This document shows positions 36,488 through 45,885 of a stretch of DNA of 64,000 nucleotides, piece by piece (position 1 is the stretch's first letter; the number at the start of each line of letters is the position of its first letter). The stretch covers positions 1-64,000 of IMG/VR virus record IMGVR_UViG_3300049846_002130; one strand, given 5' to 3'. The notes under the pieces were generated by a model, which saw nothing but the letters and a program-made list of their open reading frames with translations, did not search any database and was not told the origin of the DNA. This DNA is from a virus. Both the position numbers and the translations under genes were made by a program.

Positions 36488-37577
36488 TGGAGACTCTGGC
36501 ATTCCTACCGGCACCCCTATTGTTTTACAGTTTGATCGGGGTGTTGATTTACTTAGTATTAAAGACTATATAGTTCTATATGGCCCTGATTTTGATCAGA
36601 CCAGTGGAGCTGATAGTGTTTTATTTGTAGATCAAGATACCGGAGATAACCCGTTTTTCCTTCGCTCTCCCGGATTTAAAGGTCTTGTTGATATCAGAAT
36701 TATAGCAGAGTATCTAGATTTAGATACCCAAACTGTTGTTAATCAAGTCATTACTAGCGAGGTTGATGAGACTAGCTATGGGGCTGCTGGGATAGGACAT
36801 AAGATTTCAATCTTACCGGTAACTGGATTGTTTGCTCCTGATACCACTTATGTTTTGCATATTCTTGGTGATCCAGATTCTCAAGGAACTGGTGTTAGTT
36901 CAAGAACAGTCTTCGATGTTGTTCCTAATGGTGGAAATCTTTCGGATACCGGAAAGGTATATATTGATGGTTCCTATACTGGTCCAGACGTAGACACTCT
37001 TAATATTCAAATAACTACTGCTGGTGATATTGGTATAGCTAAGTATAAGTATTGGTTTACTTCTGAGGGGGAGCCAAGTTCAGTTTATGATAAGTTAACA
37101 AATCGGAGAAACCGATCACTATCTAAAGGGCTACAGGTTCGATTTGGTGGTGAAGGTTTTGCTTTGGGAGATACATTTGAGATCAATGTTGAGCCCGCGC
37201 AAAGACTAGCAACTAATACTCAAGTAACCTTTACTACCAATGACGGTAGTTATACTGCTGCTCCAAGTAGCCCAAGTACACCAGCTACAAGTGAGCCTCC
37301 AAGTACAGTACTTCCTCCCGCACCAGGAGAAGAGACTACAAGCAGCCGGCTTCAGATAGAGGAGATGATACCTGCTGATGGTGCCTTTAATGTCTCAACA
37401 AATACCAGACAAATTATTGTTATTTTTAGCGAGCCATTAGATTCATCAACTGTAAGTGGACAAAGTATTAGATTGTGGAGGTATCCAGTTTTGGGTTATT
37501 TTGAAGGTGAAAATGAACCAGTTGAGTTACAGAAAAAAGTTACTGTTAGTAGCAATATCTTAACTATTGATTTCTAG
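36438..37577 (+). CDS. Ig-like (Big_5-type) virion protein, about 379 aa
   Basis: Two copies of a bacterial Ig-like domain are visible, each starting with a (S/I)P-DG motif: LSTYPADGDSGIPTGTPIVL at the N-terminus and EMIPADGAFNVSTNTRQIIV near residue 310, linked by a Ser/Thr/Pro-rich stretch. The start is uncertain (ATG 36438 or 36450; a TTG at 36432 is less likely). Such domains decorate phage heads and tails and bind weakly to surface glycans. It is placed with the head-tail connector genes. Confidence 0.7.
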   Translation: MNNKMAAPTLLSTYPADGDSGIPTGTPIVLQFDRGVDLLSIKDYIVLYGPDFDQTSGADSVLFVDQDTGDNPFFLRSPGFKGLVDIRIIAEYLDLDTQTVVNQVITSEVDETSYGAAGIGHKISILPVTGLFAPDTTYVLHILGDPDSQGTGVSSRTVFDVVPNGGNLSDTGKVYIDGSYTGPDVDTLNIQITTAGDIGIAKYKYWFTSEGEPSSVYDKLTNRRNRSLSKGLQVRFGGEGFALGDTFEINVEPAQRLATNTQVTFTTNDGSYTAAPSSPSTPATSEPPSTVLPPAPGEETTSSRLQIEEMIPADGAFNVSTNTRQIIVIFSEPLDSSTVSGQSIRLWRYPVLGYFEGENEPVELQKKVTVSSNILTIDF

Positions 37578-37588
37578 GAGATTAAGCA

Positions 37589-38650
37589 ATGGCTTACTAT
37601 GGGCGATATGGAACCTTAGATGGTAATACCGTAACTCTAAGGGCAGTATTTACTGATGATACTGGAGCATTCGTTACTCCTAGTTCTCCGGTAGTCTATA
37701 TTTATGACTCTACTGTAGACTCAGATCTTATTGATCAGGAGGCTGAAGCTTCTACTTTTACTTCTGCTTATGCAGGCCCCCTCACACCAACTCAGATGGC
37801 GCTTGGACTATACCAACTACAATACGATATCCCAGTTGATGCTGAGGCTGGCACCTGGCATGATGTTTGGGTCGGGTCTATAAATAGTACAACAGAATAC
37901 TCAATCTTAAATTTCTCTGTTATTAATGGAGCTATTCCAAGTGAACAAAAGATTGTAGAAAATGACTTTGTCATTGTTGAGTTTGATGAGACTGTTGCTA
38001 GTTATACTGGATTGACTCTTGGAGAGGATATTCAGATGGGGTTTACCACCAGACTAACTCCCTACTATGCATCTATCGATCTTGTTCGTATGGAAGTTGG
38101 CCCCTGGATAGATTTTATTCCAGATATTACACTGGCAATGATGATTCACTGGGCCAGTAAAGAAGCCGATTTTACAGTTTGCAAATCCCCAAATGATTCC
38201 GAAAGATTAAGATTTGCTCTTGCTAAGTTTGTAATCTTTGATACTGCTTTAAGAACATTGTTCTTACCTGGAGCCAGTAACTATCAGCCAACTGCGGGCT
38301 CTGGAGCCACAAAGTGGCTTGGAGATCTTCGTATTGTTGCTGGTGCTGGAAGTCAGCTAGCTAAAACAGCAAGTGGTATAGATATGGAGACTATTGGACA
38401 TATGCGCAAAGAGCGTAGCGAGTGGTTCCGGGTTATTAATGCTGGTGCAAATATTACTTACGGGCAATCTTATGGTTATTCTACTCCTGTAAAAGGTGAG
38501 TGGAATCCAGATAAAAGGCTTACTGGAAGGCTTTGGCTGGACCCTGATTGCTATACATATAGTAAGCCTGGTATTAATACGAAGGTATTACCATATGGTT
38601 CGAAGAAGGGTAAATTCTATTATCAAAATAGATCTACAATGGTAGGGTAG
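37589..38650 (+). CDS. Putative head-tail connector protein with N-terminal beta domain, 353 aa
   Basis: The first 115 residues form a beta domain (NTVTLRAVFTDDTGAFVTPS). The middle is helical, with Trp-rich WIDFIPDITLAMMIHWASKE, resembling alpha-helical adaptor proteins. TAGGAGATTAAGC precedes the ATG. It follows the capsid and Ig-like genes and precedes two neck-like genes, which supports a connector role without proving it. Confidence 0.55.
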   Translation: MAYYGRYGTLDGNTVTLRAVFTDDTGAFVTPSSPVVYIYDSTVDSDLIDQEAEASTFTSAYAGPLTPTQMALGLYQLQYDIPVDAEAGTWHDVWVGSINSTTEYSILNFSVINGAIPSEQKIVENDFVIVEFDETVASYTGLTLGEDIQMGFTTRLTPYYASIDLVRMEVGPWIDFIPDITLAMMIHWASKEADFTVCKSPNDSERLRFALAKFVIFDTALRTLFLPGASNYQPTAGSGATKWLGDLRIVAGAGSQLAKTASGIDMETIGHMRKERSEWFRVINAGANITYGQSYGYSTPVKGEWNPDKRLTGRLWLDPDCYTYSKPGINTKVLPYGSKKGKFYYQNRSTMVG

Positions 38651-38652
38651 TT

Positions 38653-39282
38653 ATGTTTCAGAGCAAGCGGTCTTTATTCCCAACAACTACTAATGATCCT
38701 GGTCGACTATGGCAGCAACCTTATTCACAAGCAGGGGGTAACTCTCCCAGCACCCCTACTAGTGCAGAGATAGATCTTCGTGCGGAACTAGATGAGTTAT
38801 TCTTTGGATATAAAAGTGGGATTCGGCATGGCTATCCATGTTTAATTAGACACCTTCGCCGCGATGCTAATAACAAGCCCATTGCTTGCACATGCTTGAA
38901 TTCTTTAACCAGAGAGGCTGATCCTGATTGTAGTTACTGTTATGGGGAAGGATATCTTTTTGATGAAGAGTGGCATTGGACCTACAGTACCTATGGTGGA
39001 GCTGATGGTGGATTAATTAATCGTAATACTTGGATGCCTCCTGGAGCGGTAAGGGTAGACTTTAAGGTTTTCTACTTTCGCTACGATACGTCTATCTTTT
39101 ATGGGGATAAGGTAGTTGAGGTAAAGATGGACGAAGAAGGAAATATCTTACAGCCAGTAGTTCGTTCAATTATCTATAGTCCACAGACAATTAATAAATT
39201 AAGAGCAGACAATTCTCGTATAGAGTTTATTACTGTATACTGTAGAGAAGAGTCTGCACTGAGGCTAGATGATGTCGATTAG
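38653..39282 (+). CDS. Putative neck protein with Cys cluster, 209 aa
   Basis: Residues about 75-100 carry CTCLNSLTREADPDCSYCYG, a four-Cys cluster likely to bind zinc. The second half is beta-rich (VRVDFKVFYFRYDTSIFYGD). Phage stopper/neck proteins with similar Cys-x-Cys...Cys-x-x-Cys-x-G arrangements occur in myoviruses. Assigned by position and motif. Confidence 0.6.
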   Translation: MFQSKRSLFPTTTNDPGRLWQQPYSQAGGNSPSTPTSAEIDLRAELDELFFGYKSGIRHGYPCLIRHLRRDANNKPIACTCLNSLTREADPDCSYCYGEGYLFDEEWHWTYSTYGGADGGLINRNTWMPPGAVRVDFKVFYFRYDTSIFYGDKVVEVKMDEEGNILQPVVRSIIYSPQTINKLRADNSRIEFITVYCREESALRLDDVD

Positions 39283-40021
39283 AGAAGACTCTGTTCTTAG
39301 TGAAAGTGTCCGACCAGATCTACTCGAAGAGGTAGATAATAACTTTTTAGTTGCTATCGCAGACGGTGGTAGCTTCAATTTTATTGAAGCTAGTGAGCTT
39401 AGTGATCCGTACTCCTTAGACATTAGCAGATATATTCCAAACCCACCAATTACTTATGAGGGATTTATAGACTTAGCTACACAGGTTATTGAGAATGCTC
39501 AGGAGCGAGCACAGATAAAGGTAGCTGAGCGTATAAAACTTGTCAAAGAATTTAACCCTGAGCAGTTTGGTGAGGGAGATGAGGTAGTTACTGTTAAACT
39601 TATGAATCGTGCACCGGCAAAAATGAGTGCAGATGGGACTAAGTTTAAGACCTCTACCTTTCGTCCTTATGATCAATTAATGGACCCTCGTTATCCTAAT
39701 AAGGTTCTTGAGATTCAGTCTCGTCCGCTAGATCATAAAGTTCAGTTTGCAGTGTGGGCTAAAACATCTACCCTTGCTGATGCTAGGGCATTATGGCTAG
39801 AAAGACTTTTTATTCAGGAAACTTGGGTTTTCAAAAGTAAAGGTGCTAGTCTATTTCTCTGGGAAGATAGAAGCACAGATACATTCTGGCAACATGCTGG
39901 AGCTAGACTTCAGCAAAGAATTCTAAACTTCAAAGTAAGACTTCATGAATATCTTGTAGTTTTACATCCAACAATCAAACAGTTTAAACTTCAAATATCT
40001 AATAACATTAATTCCGATTAG
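39269..40021 (+). CDS. Putative tail-completion protein, 250 aa
   Basis: GAGG stands just before two consecutive ATGs that overlap the previous gene. The C-terminal half (VQFAVWAKTSTLADARALWL...HEYLVVLHPTIKQFKLQI) is a mixed alpha/beta domain like those of tail-terminator/completion proteins. It lies directly before the sheath gene, where such a protein is expected. Confidence 0.55.
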   Translation: MMSIREDSVLSESVRPDLLEEVDNNFLVAIADGGSFNFIEASELSDPYSLDISRYIPNPPITYEGFIDLATQVIENAQERAQIKVAERIKLVKEFNPEQFGEGDEVVTVKLMNRAPAKMSADGTKFKTSTFRPYDQLMDPRYPNKVLEIQSRPLDHKVQFAVWAKTSTLADARALWLERLFIQETWVFKSKGASLFLWEDRSTDTFWQHAGARLQQRILNFKVRLHEYLVVLHPTIKQFKLQISNNINSD

Positions 40022-40030
40022 GAGGAATAA

Positions 40031-42346
40031 ATGCTTTTTAAAAATTCTCCTGGAGTACCAGCTGCATATTTAGATGGCAATCTAAAGCAAGTCGGTACAA
40101 CTACCCAGCCAAAGATTCTTGTCTTGGGTTCCGGTACTAGTGGTATTTCATACGATGTGTATGATGTAACCAGTGCTGGTGCAGCCGAGAAAGAATTCGG
40201 AGCAAGTACCGAGCTTGCAAAAGGCATGCACGAGCTTCTAGGGCAGGATGCTAACAATATCTCTTTAATGAGAATTGGTGGCAAACAGGGTAGTTTTGTC
40301 TTTACTGACTCGGGTGCCAAAACATTAACAATTGTTCCAGAGAGTAGAGATAATACTATTCTTGATAGCTATGCTCTAATTATAGAGACAGTTGATGATG
40401 AGAATAGATATCTTATCTGGGATATCGATAATGAAGAGTGGGTTTTCGACAGTCTAGAAATTTTCTGTCTAAATGGTGATACTTTATCTGTAGTAGATAC
40501 GGGTATTGATCTATTTACCATTGGTGACAAGACCGCACCAAGAGATGCAATCTCTCTTGGAGATGTACTTAGTGGTGACTTTACTCCTGCTGGAGTAGCT
40601 ACTGTAACCTCTGTGGTTAAAGTAGATGGCACAGACGGTACATCTATGACTCTAGTTGAAAGATATGCCGCACTATCTCATGCTTATTTTAATCTAGACT
40701 ACGAGGATGCCGATATGGTTGTAGCCAAAGGTGTCTATGTAGATGATCAAAATAAAGCTGATGGTGACACCGCAGATTACTTTAAGGGTGTCCCACCTGT
40801 TGGTAGTACAATCGATACTCTTGGCTATGTTTGGCAGTATGTCCATCAGGGCAAGGTCTACACATACTTTGTGGACCGTTCAGACTTTTTCTCTGCTGTA
40901 GATGCAGCTGCGACTGTTACTGTCAATACAAACTTAACAGTCACCGCAGATAAGACAGGTACTGGCGGGAATAAGATTTATGTCCAGATCAATGCTGCTG
41001 GGGCGGCTGGTCCAACTGTAACTATAAGTGAACCAGCTGTCGATCAGCTTAAGATTCTAGTTACTGATGATGGTACAAGTACAACCTCTGCAGCGGTAAC
41101 AGCAATCAATGCTGCCCTTGCTCTCTACACAACAAATACAGGTGTTCTTGCTAGCACCCTAGCTACAGCATCTGGTGGATCGGGTACCTTCCTTGTTACC
41201 GTAGCTTCGACTCCTCTTGCTGGGGGAACTGGTGGCCACGTTCTTACTCACGAAGATCTGACTGGAGATGATATTCCTTCTGTGGTTAGCACTGCTTTTG
41301 CAGCCGGATCTGATAGCCAGCTACGTGAGGTTAATTTTGGACATCAGCTTGCTACATTCCTACATCAGGCATCTACTACCTGGAAGTCGATGCAGGGAAG
41401 CATTTCTGTAAAGGCTCCAACAGACTTTAGCCGCACTGGTATCGCTTCTTGGGTTGGCGTTCCTCCTGTTGAGACAGCCTTTGGTTCTGATCTCGGTATT
41501 GACGCTCCCGCTGATAATGGTACTGGGTTATTCAGTATTAAGCTTATGACAGGCCTATCTGTTTCTTCGAACGGATACCGCTCTGCAATGCTAGAAGATG
41601 CTACCTCTACAGATTCTTATCTGTATGGTGGATTCATTGCTACTACTGGAGCTTCTCTACCAAATGGCGTGGAAGAATATGCCTATGGTGTTGATGATGG
41701 AGATGAGCTTTTGGACGAAGGGGGTCAGCCAGTAGATATTGGTAAACACCTTTGGGTTACTATAGATTGGCCAATTCATCGGAATGCCTTTAATGGTAGT
41801 ACTCAGTATCGTGGGTCGATTGAGACAGTTATGCTTGGTAGACTTGCTACTGTTCCAATTAATGAAGAGCCTATTGGTCAAGATTTTCCTCTAAAGAAAA
41901 TTACTTCTCTCCCAAGAATACATAGTTCTCAACGTGATTCGCTTTCTAAGTTTAGGTTCGCAAACCTAAGGTTTGAAGATGGGGTTGGCTATGTCTTTAA
42001 TACAGTTAAGACTGCCGCCCATAAAGTAGATAGTGACTATACCCGTGGTTCTACTATTCGGTGCAGCAATAGAATGCTTACTGGATTGCGTACAATAGGG
42101 AAGGCCTATATTGGTAAACCATTTAGTCCAACTCGGCTTGCGGCACTTCAATCAGAAGTTGATAAGTATATTGCTGCAGAAAGAAGCAATGGAATACACG
42201 AGGGTGCTGGGGCTCGGTTAAGTTACACAAGAGCTGGTAAAATTCTTGGAAATCTAGATATACTCTTCCAGATGGTACCGCCCTTTACTGTTGAGCGAAT
42301 CACAACCAAACTTTCGCTAGCAGCTGATGAAACTGAGTTAACATAA
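40031..42346 (+). CDS. Contractile tail sheath protein, 771 aa
   Basis: TAGGAGGAATAA precedes the ATG. The N-terminus (SPGVPAAYLDGNLKQVGTTT) and C-terminus (RTIGKAYIGKPFSPTRLAAL...ERITTKLSLAADE) match sheath proteins, whose conserved C-terminal domain forms the contractile mesh. An inserted Ala/Thr-rich beta region (about residues 295-420) is typical of larger sheaths. Its presence shows a myovirus tail. Confidence 0.9.
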   Translation: MLFKNSPGVPAAYLDGNLKQVGTTTQPKILVLGSGTSGISYDVYDVTSAGAAEKEFGASTELAKGMHELLGQDANNISLMRIGGKQGSFVFTDSGAKTLTIVPESRDNTILDSYALIIETVDDENRYLIWDIDNEEWVFDSLEIFCLNGDTLSVVDTGIDLFTIGDKTAPRDAISLGDVLSGDFTPAGVATVTSVVKVDGTDGTSMTLVERYAALSHAYFNLDYEDADMVVAKGVYVDDQNKADGDTADYFKGVPPVGSTIDTLGYVWQYVHQGKVYTYFVDRSDFFSAVDAAATVTVNTNLTVTADKTGTGGNKIYVQINAAGAAGPTVTISEPAVDQLKILVTDDGTSTTSAAVTAINAALALYTTNTGVLASTLATASGGSGTFLVTVASTPLAGGTGGHVLTHEDLTGDDIPSVVSTAFAAGSDSQLREVNFGHQLATFLHQASTTWKSMQGSISVKAPTDFSRTGIASWVGVPPVETAFGSDLGIDAPADNGTGLFSIKLMTGLSVSSNGYRSAMLEDATSTDSYLYGGFIATTGASLPNGVEEYAYGVDDGDELLDEGGQPVDIGKHLWVTIDWPIHRNAFNGSTQYRGSIETVMLGRLATVPINEEPIGQDFPLKKITSLPRIHSSQRDSLSKFRFANLRFEDGVGYVFNTVKTAAHKVDSDYTRGSTIRCSNRMLTGLRTIGKAYIGKPFSPTRLAALQSEVDKYIAAERSNGIHEGAGARLSYTRAGKILGNLDILFQMVPPFTVERITTKLSLAADETELT

Positions 42347-42362
42347 GGAGTGAGATAAGAAA

Positions 42363-42992
42363 ATGGCTACATCTTCTGTAGAACTTAGTAGACAATTCAC
42401 TAGCTTTTCTGGGGTCGACTGTAGAGTAGTCATCGCCGGCGAAACCATTGCTTCTATTCAAGCTCTTTCTTACGCAGTTCAGCGCGAGAAGGGACCTGTT
42501 TATGTAATGGGCCACGTTGATCCTAGAAGCTTTAGTAGAGGTAAGCGTGGTATTGCTGGTACTATGATTACCCTTATGCTTGATAGACATCCTCTATATA
42601 CAGAGCCATTCGTTAGCATGCAGTTTCTTGCTGATAATGATGAGCTTATTGCTCGTAATGGTAATATTCAGGATGCAACAAATACTGTCGATCTAGAGAC
42701 AGTTGGTCCGACCAACTTCTTTGCTGGCGACATTAGTGATAACTACACAGTTACTAGTGCATGGTATTTTGATCAGTTGCCTCCAATGGACTTTGTTGTT
42801 GTTGCTGCTAATGAATATGGGCAGGCTGCAACAATGAGAATATATGGTGGTGAAATTCTTAATGAGGGCTCCGGCTTTAGTGTTGATGATATGGTTATCG
42901 AAAACCAAACAACCTACATAGCTTTAACCTTACTTCCTTGGCAGAAGCTTGGGGAATGGGATTTGGGGTCGGGACTATTTACTGCTGCTTAA
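42363..42992 (+). CDS. Tail tube protein, 209 aa
   Basis: It follows the sheath directly, the usual place of the tube gene. Residues about 35-80 (LSYAVQREKGPVYVMGHVDP...RGKRGIAGTMITLML) form a beta-hairpin core, and the second half has YGGEILNEGSGFSVDDMVIE. Both blocks recur in the next two genes. It would stack as hexamers inside the sheath. Confidence 0.75.
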   Translation: MATSSVELSRQFTSFSGVDCRVVIAGETIASIQALSYAVQREKGPVYVMGHVDPRSFSRGKRGIAGTMITLMLDRHPLYTEPFVSMQFLADNDELIARNGNIQDATNTVDLETVGPTNFFAGDISDNYTVTSAWYFDQLPPMDFVVVAANEYGQAATMRIYGGEILNEGSGFSVDDMVIENQTTYIALTLLPWQKLGEWDLGSGLFTAA

Positions 42993-43011
42993 GTCTCCGA
43001 GTAGCAGTTCT

Positions 43012-43043
43012 AAGGGAGGTGGACTTTTGTTTCCACCTCCCTT
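43012..43043 (+). terminator. Terminator after the tube gene
   Basis: A 12-bp stem (AAGGGAGGTGGA with TCCACCTCCCTT) and 8-nt loop are followed by TATACTTTATGG, which resembles the CTTTTATGG junction of the leftward units. Confidence 0.75.
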
Positions 43044-43066
43044 TATACTTTATGGGTGAGAATTAA

Positions 43067-43939
43067 ATGGCACTTTTTTCAACTAGTCCACAACCAATAG
43101 GATCCTCAGCATACTATGGTAAGTACTCTTATAGTGGTGCTGATGTTCGTGCATATGGATACTTTCCAGGGCATGGTGAACTAATTTCCTGGTTAGATTC
43201 AATGCACACTATTAGTTATTCCATCCATGAATCAAAGGGAGATGCTAGATCTTTTGGATTTCGTGGGGTTAAGGGGTTTACTAGAGGGATCCGTTTAATA
43301 GCGGGTTCCTTAATAATGGTTGTCGTCCAAGACAACCCCTTTTCTCCCTTAATGAACCAACTTCAAGAGCTTGGTCGACCAACACCTGGGTGGAGCTTTG
43401 ATAGAGATATCAATGGGGTGGGTAGAGCTTTAAATGAACTGGACTTTACAAGACGGATAACAACCTCATTGCCACCTTTTAATATTTTGCTTCAACTTGC
43501 AGGAGAGGTTAATAACTGGCAAATCTTTAAAGAGGAGAAACCGTTTGCAACTGAAGAAGCTAATCAGCAATTTGGTTCTAACAATATTTCGACAAAGACA
43601 GTTGTTGATGGTGCAGCTGTATTGCTTACGGGTATTGATATTGTTGATGAAGGTACAGTAGTTTCTGTGAATGATGCTTATATGGAAGTTAGTTATACCT
43701 TTAAAGCTCTTGACTGCAAGCCTATTAGTTTGCAGCAATTTATTAATAATGGTATTAGAGAGCCATTGGCAGAACAGGATCCCGCTGCTCTTGCAGATAT
43801 TGAGTTAGCTGCAGAGTTGTGGAGACTGGAAAATCCAGGACGCGCTCCTGGTCCACTAGAGATACCTGATCCATTTGTCCGTACAAGTCCGATAGAGGCC
43901 ACCGCTATACTATACCCAGAACCTGAACCCAAAGAGTAA
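43067..43939 (+). CDS. Tube-like tail protein, second paralogue, 290 aa
   Basis: It shares the two tube blocks: MHTISYSIHESKGDARSFGF...RGIRLIAGSLIMVVV and LTGIDIVDEGTVVSVNDAYM. The C-terminus is Pro/Glu-rich. Its larger size and position suggest a baseplate-proximal tube initiator or tail-terminator-like tube protein, rather than the main tube. Confidence 0.6.
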   Translation: MALFSTSPQPIGSSAYYGKYSYSGADVRAYGYFPGHGELISWLDSMHTISYSIHESKGDARSFGFRGVKGFTRGIRLIAGSLIMVVVQDNPFSPLMNQLQELGRPTPGWSFDRDINGVGRALNELDFTRRITTSLPPFNILLQLAGEVNNWQIFKEEKPFATEEANQQFGSNNISTKTVVDGAAVLLTGIDIVDEGTVVSVNDAYMEVSYTFKALDCKPISLQQFINNGIREPLAEQDPAALADIELAAELWRLENPGRAPGPLEIPDPFVRTSPIEATAILYPEPEPKE

Positions 43940-43943
43940 ATTA

Positions 43944-44669
43944 ATGCCAACTGACTATGGTTACGAATATTTTTGTGGCGCCAACATTCTTCTTGAAATT
44001 GAAAGTATGCCAATTTTAGAGTGTGCTGGACTAAGTTATAGCTTGAATGAAAGTAAACGTCCTTTATATGGTTATAGTAGTCGACATTTTGATGCTGTTT
44101 CTGCCGGACAGGTTCTTATTTCTGGAACTATATTAATCAACTATGTTAGTCACAATTATTTATTTCAAGCTATTAAAATGGGTCTTTCTAGAAATACTGC
44201 CCCAACCTCTCCTACACTATCTGCTCAATCTAATGAGTTAAGAGACTTTTTGAATAATCCAGATCAAACAGATGCTGCTCTTCAGGAGTTTTTACAAGAT
44301 CCCAATAATGCTAGTTTATTGCCACCTGCTCTTAAAGAAAAACATTATGATCTATTTAAGGTCCAACCACCAGAACAATTAATGTTGAATCCTCATGATA
44401 GTTATGGTGGCTTGGATATAAAGATTTCTTTTGGTAATAGAGCACCTGAAAATCTTTATAGTGGTTCCACTGGGTATACAATTAATGATGTTCACTTTAC
44501 TGGTAGGTGTATGCAGATAACTGTTAGCGAAGATGCTATAGTAGAGGAGTATCCATTCTTTGCTAGGAATATAAGTCAAAGAGCGGTGCCCTATAGGGCT
44601 TTATATACTCCGGTCTATACCGTTAGTGGTATCGAGACCCAGACAACAATCGTTAAAGGAGACCAATAA
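43944..44669 (+). CDS. Tube-like tail protein, third paralogue, 241 aa
   Basis: CAGLSYSLNESKRPLYGYSS...AGQVLISGTILINYV and the later STGYTINDVHFTGRCMQITV correspond to the two blocks of the previous two proteins, with lower similarity and a helical insert (about 95-130). Probably a further specialised tube or baseplate ring. It overlaps the next gene (TAATG). Confidence 0.55.
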   Translation: MPTDYGYEYFCGANILLEIESMPILECAGLSYSLNESKRPLYGYSSRHFDAVSAGQVLISGTILINYVSHNYLFQAIKMGLSRNTAPTSPTLSAQSNELRDFLNNPDQTDAALQEFLQDPNNASLLPPALKEKHYDLFKVQPPEQLMLNPHDSYGGLDIKISFGNRAPENLYSGSTGYTINDVHFTGRCMQITVSEDAIVEEYPFFARNISQRAVPYRALYTPVYTVSGIETQTTIVKGDQ

Positions 44670-45187
44670 TGCACAATCATGAAGAGGTACTTTTTTCATT
44701 AGATCAAGAGTTAGAAAAAGAACTAGAAACCTTAGACAAAGTAGTTGAAGAGCAAGCTCCCGCTCCTGCTCCCTCAATCGAGGACAGTATGAGAGATGAG
44801 ATCCTTAGACATTTACAGCAACATCCCAAGGCCCCATCTGAATCAGATATTAAAGGCTGGAAGGCCAAGTATGGAGAGTCTGGTATACAAGTAAGTGCTT
44901 TCGACTCAGAGAATGTGTTTGTTTACACCCACTTAACTTTAGCACAATGGGAAAAAATTGATGCGCTTCGTAAGAAGATGGCTACTACATCTGGAGCTGA
45001 ACAAGATGCTACTGAAAAGCGAGTTCGTGAAGCTGTGTTAAAGGGTTGTGTTCTTTGGCCTAAGTTAGATGAACAATTCTTTCAAACATGTCGAGCAGGG
45101 CTTCCTACAACTTTGTTTGATTTAGTTATGATTAATAGCTATTTCTTGACTCCACAACAGGCATTAACTTTAACTACAAAGTTATAA
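44669..45187 (+). CDS. Putative tail assembly chaperone 1, 172 aa
   Basis: An acidic N-terminus with an Ala/Pro stretch precedes a domain with KGWKAKYGESGIQVSAFDSE and a helical end (RVREAVLKGCVLWPKLDEQF). This order (place in genome, small acidic helical protein between tube and tape measure) is typical of tail chaperones. The following gene starts one base after its stop, so the usual frameshift fusion is not evident. Confidence 0.55.
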   Translation: MHNHEEVLFSLDQELEKELETLDKVVEEQAPAPAPSIEDSMRDEILRHLQQHPKAPSESDIKGWKAKYGESGIQVSAFDSENVFVYTHLTLAQWEKIDALRKKMATTSGAEQDATEKRVREAVLKGCVLWPKLDEQFFQTCRAGLPTTLFDLVMINSYFLTPQQALTLTTKL

Positions 45188-45188
45188 G

Positions 45189-45869
45189 ATGGTTGAGATA
45201 TCTACTCTCTTAAAGCATGAGGATCTGTTCTTAACAGAGTTTCCTAATGGAACTAGTTTCTATTGGAGACTACTCTCTTTAAGAGAGTATTATCTTTTTA
45301 AAACTCTGCTTAATAGTGATCCCTATGCTTTTGATATTTATATGCAAATATTTAAGCAGGCGGTCCTATTAGAGGCTGAGTTAATCAACCCAAGGCTACC
45401 CCTGGGATATTTTGTTAGCGTTGCTAAAGCAATAATGTATCTATCTGGTGATGGTTCTCAGGAGACATTACAAGATGAAGTGGTGCTAGCTAAACAGCTC
45501 TACCCTAGTAATTCAATAGATGAGATTATGAAGGGAAGGATCTATACTGCTTTCCCTACCTATACTCCTAAAGATTTAATGAATATGAGTCGTTCACAAA
45601 TAATACGACTCTTTGCTCAGGCCGAGAATGTTCTAGCTACACGCATACAAGGTTTCCAGCCTGTAGATTTTTCTCAAGTAAAGTACAAGGATGATAATTC
45701 TTCTAGGACTTCTGAAACTCCTATCTCAATAGATTTTGATCAAGATGCGGCCCTACAAAGACAACAGCTTCATCCATGGGAGGCTTTTGAGGAGCCCAGT
45801 GAGAGTCCCGTTGGTATTAGTAGATCTGTGGCCCGAAAGCTGGATGCTAGAAGAAATCTTCAGTCATAA
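45189..45869 (+). CDS. Putative tail assembly chaperone 2, 226 aa
   Basis: MVEISTLLKHEDLFLTEFPN...FYWRLLSLREYYLFKTLL begins like gene-26/baseplate-chaperone-type phage proteins and is mostly helical, with a charged, probably disordered C-terminus. It lies between chaperone 1 and the tape-measure candidate. The role is inferred from position. Confidence 0.5.
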   Translation: MVEISTLLKHEDLFLTEFPNGTSFYWRLLSLREYYLFKTLLNSDPYAFDIYMQIFKQAVLLEAELINPRLPLGYFVSVAKAIMYLSGDGSQETLQDEVVLAKQLYPSNSIDEIMKGRIYTAFPTYTPKDLMNMSRSQIIRLFAQAENVLATRIQGFQPVDFSQVKYKDDNSSRTSETPISIDFDQDAALQRQQLHPWEAFEEPSESPVGISRSVARKLDARRNLQS

Positions 45870-45885
45870 TAATATAGGAGGGTAA

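Noticed and set aside
44669-45869. Programmed frameshift between the two tail chaperones
   Set aside because: The second gene starts one base after the first stop with its own ATG, and no slippery heptamer was seen at the junction.
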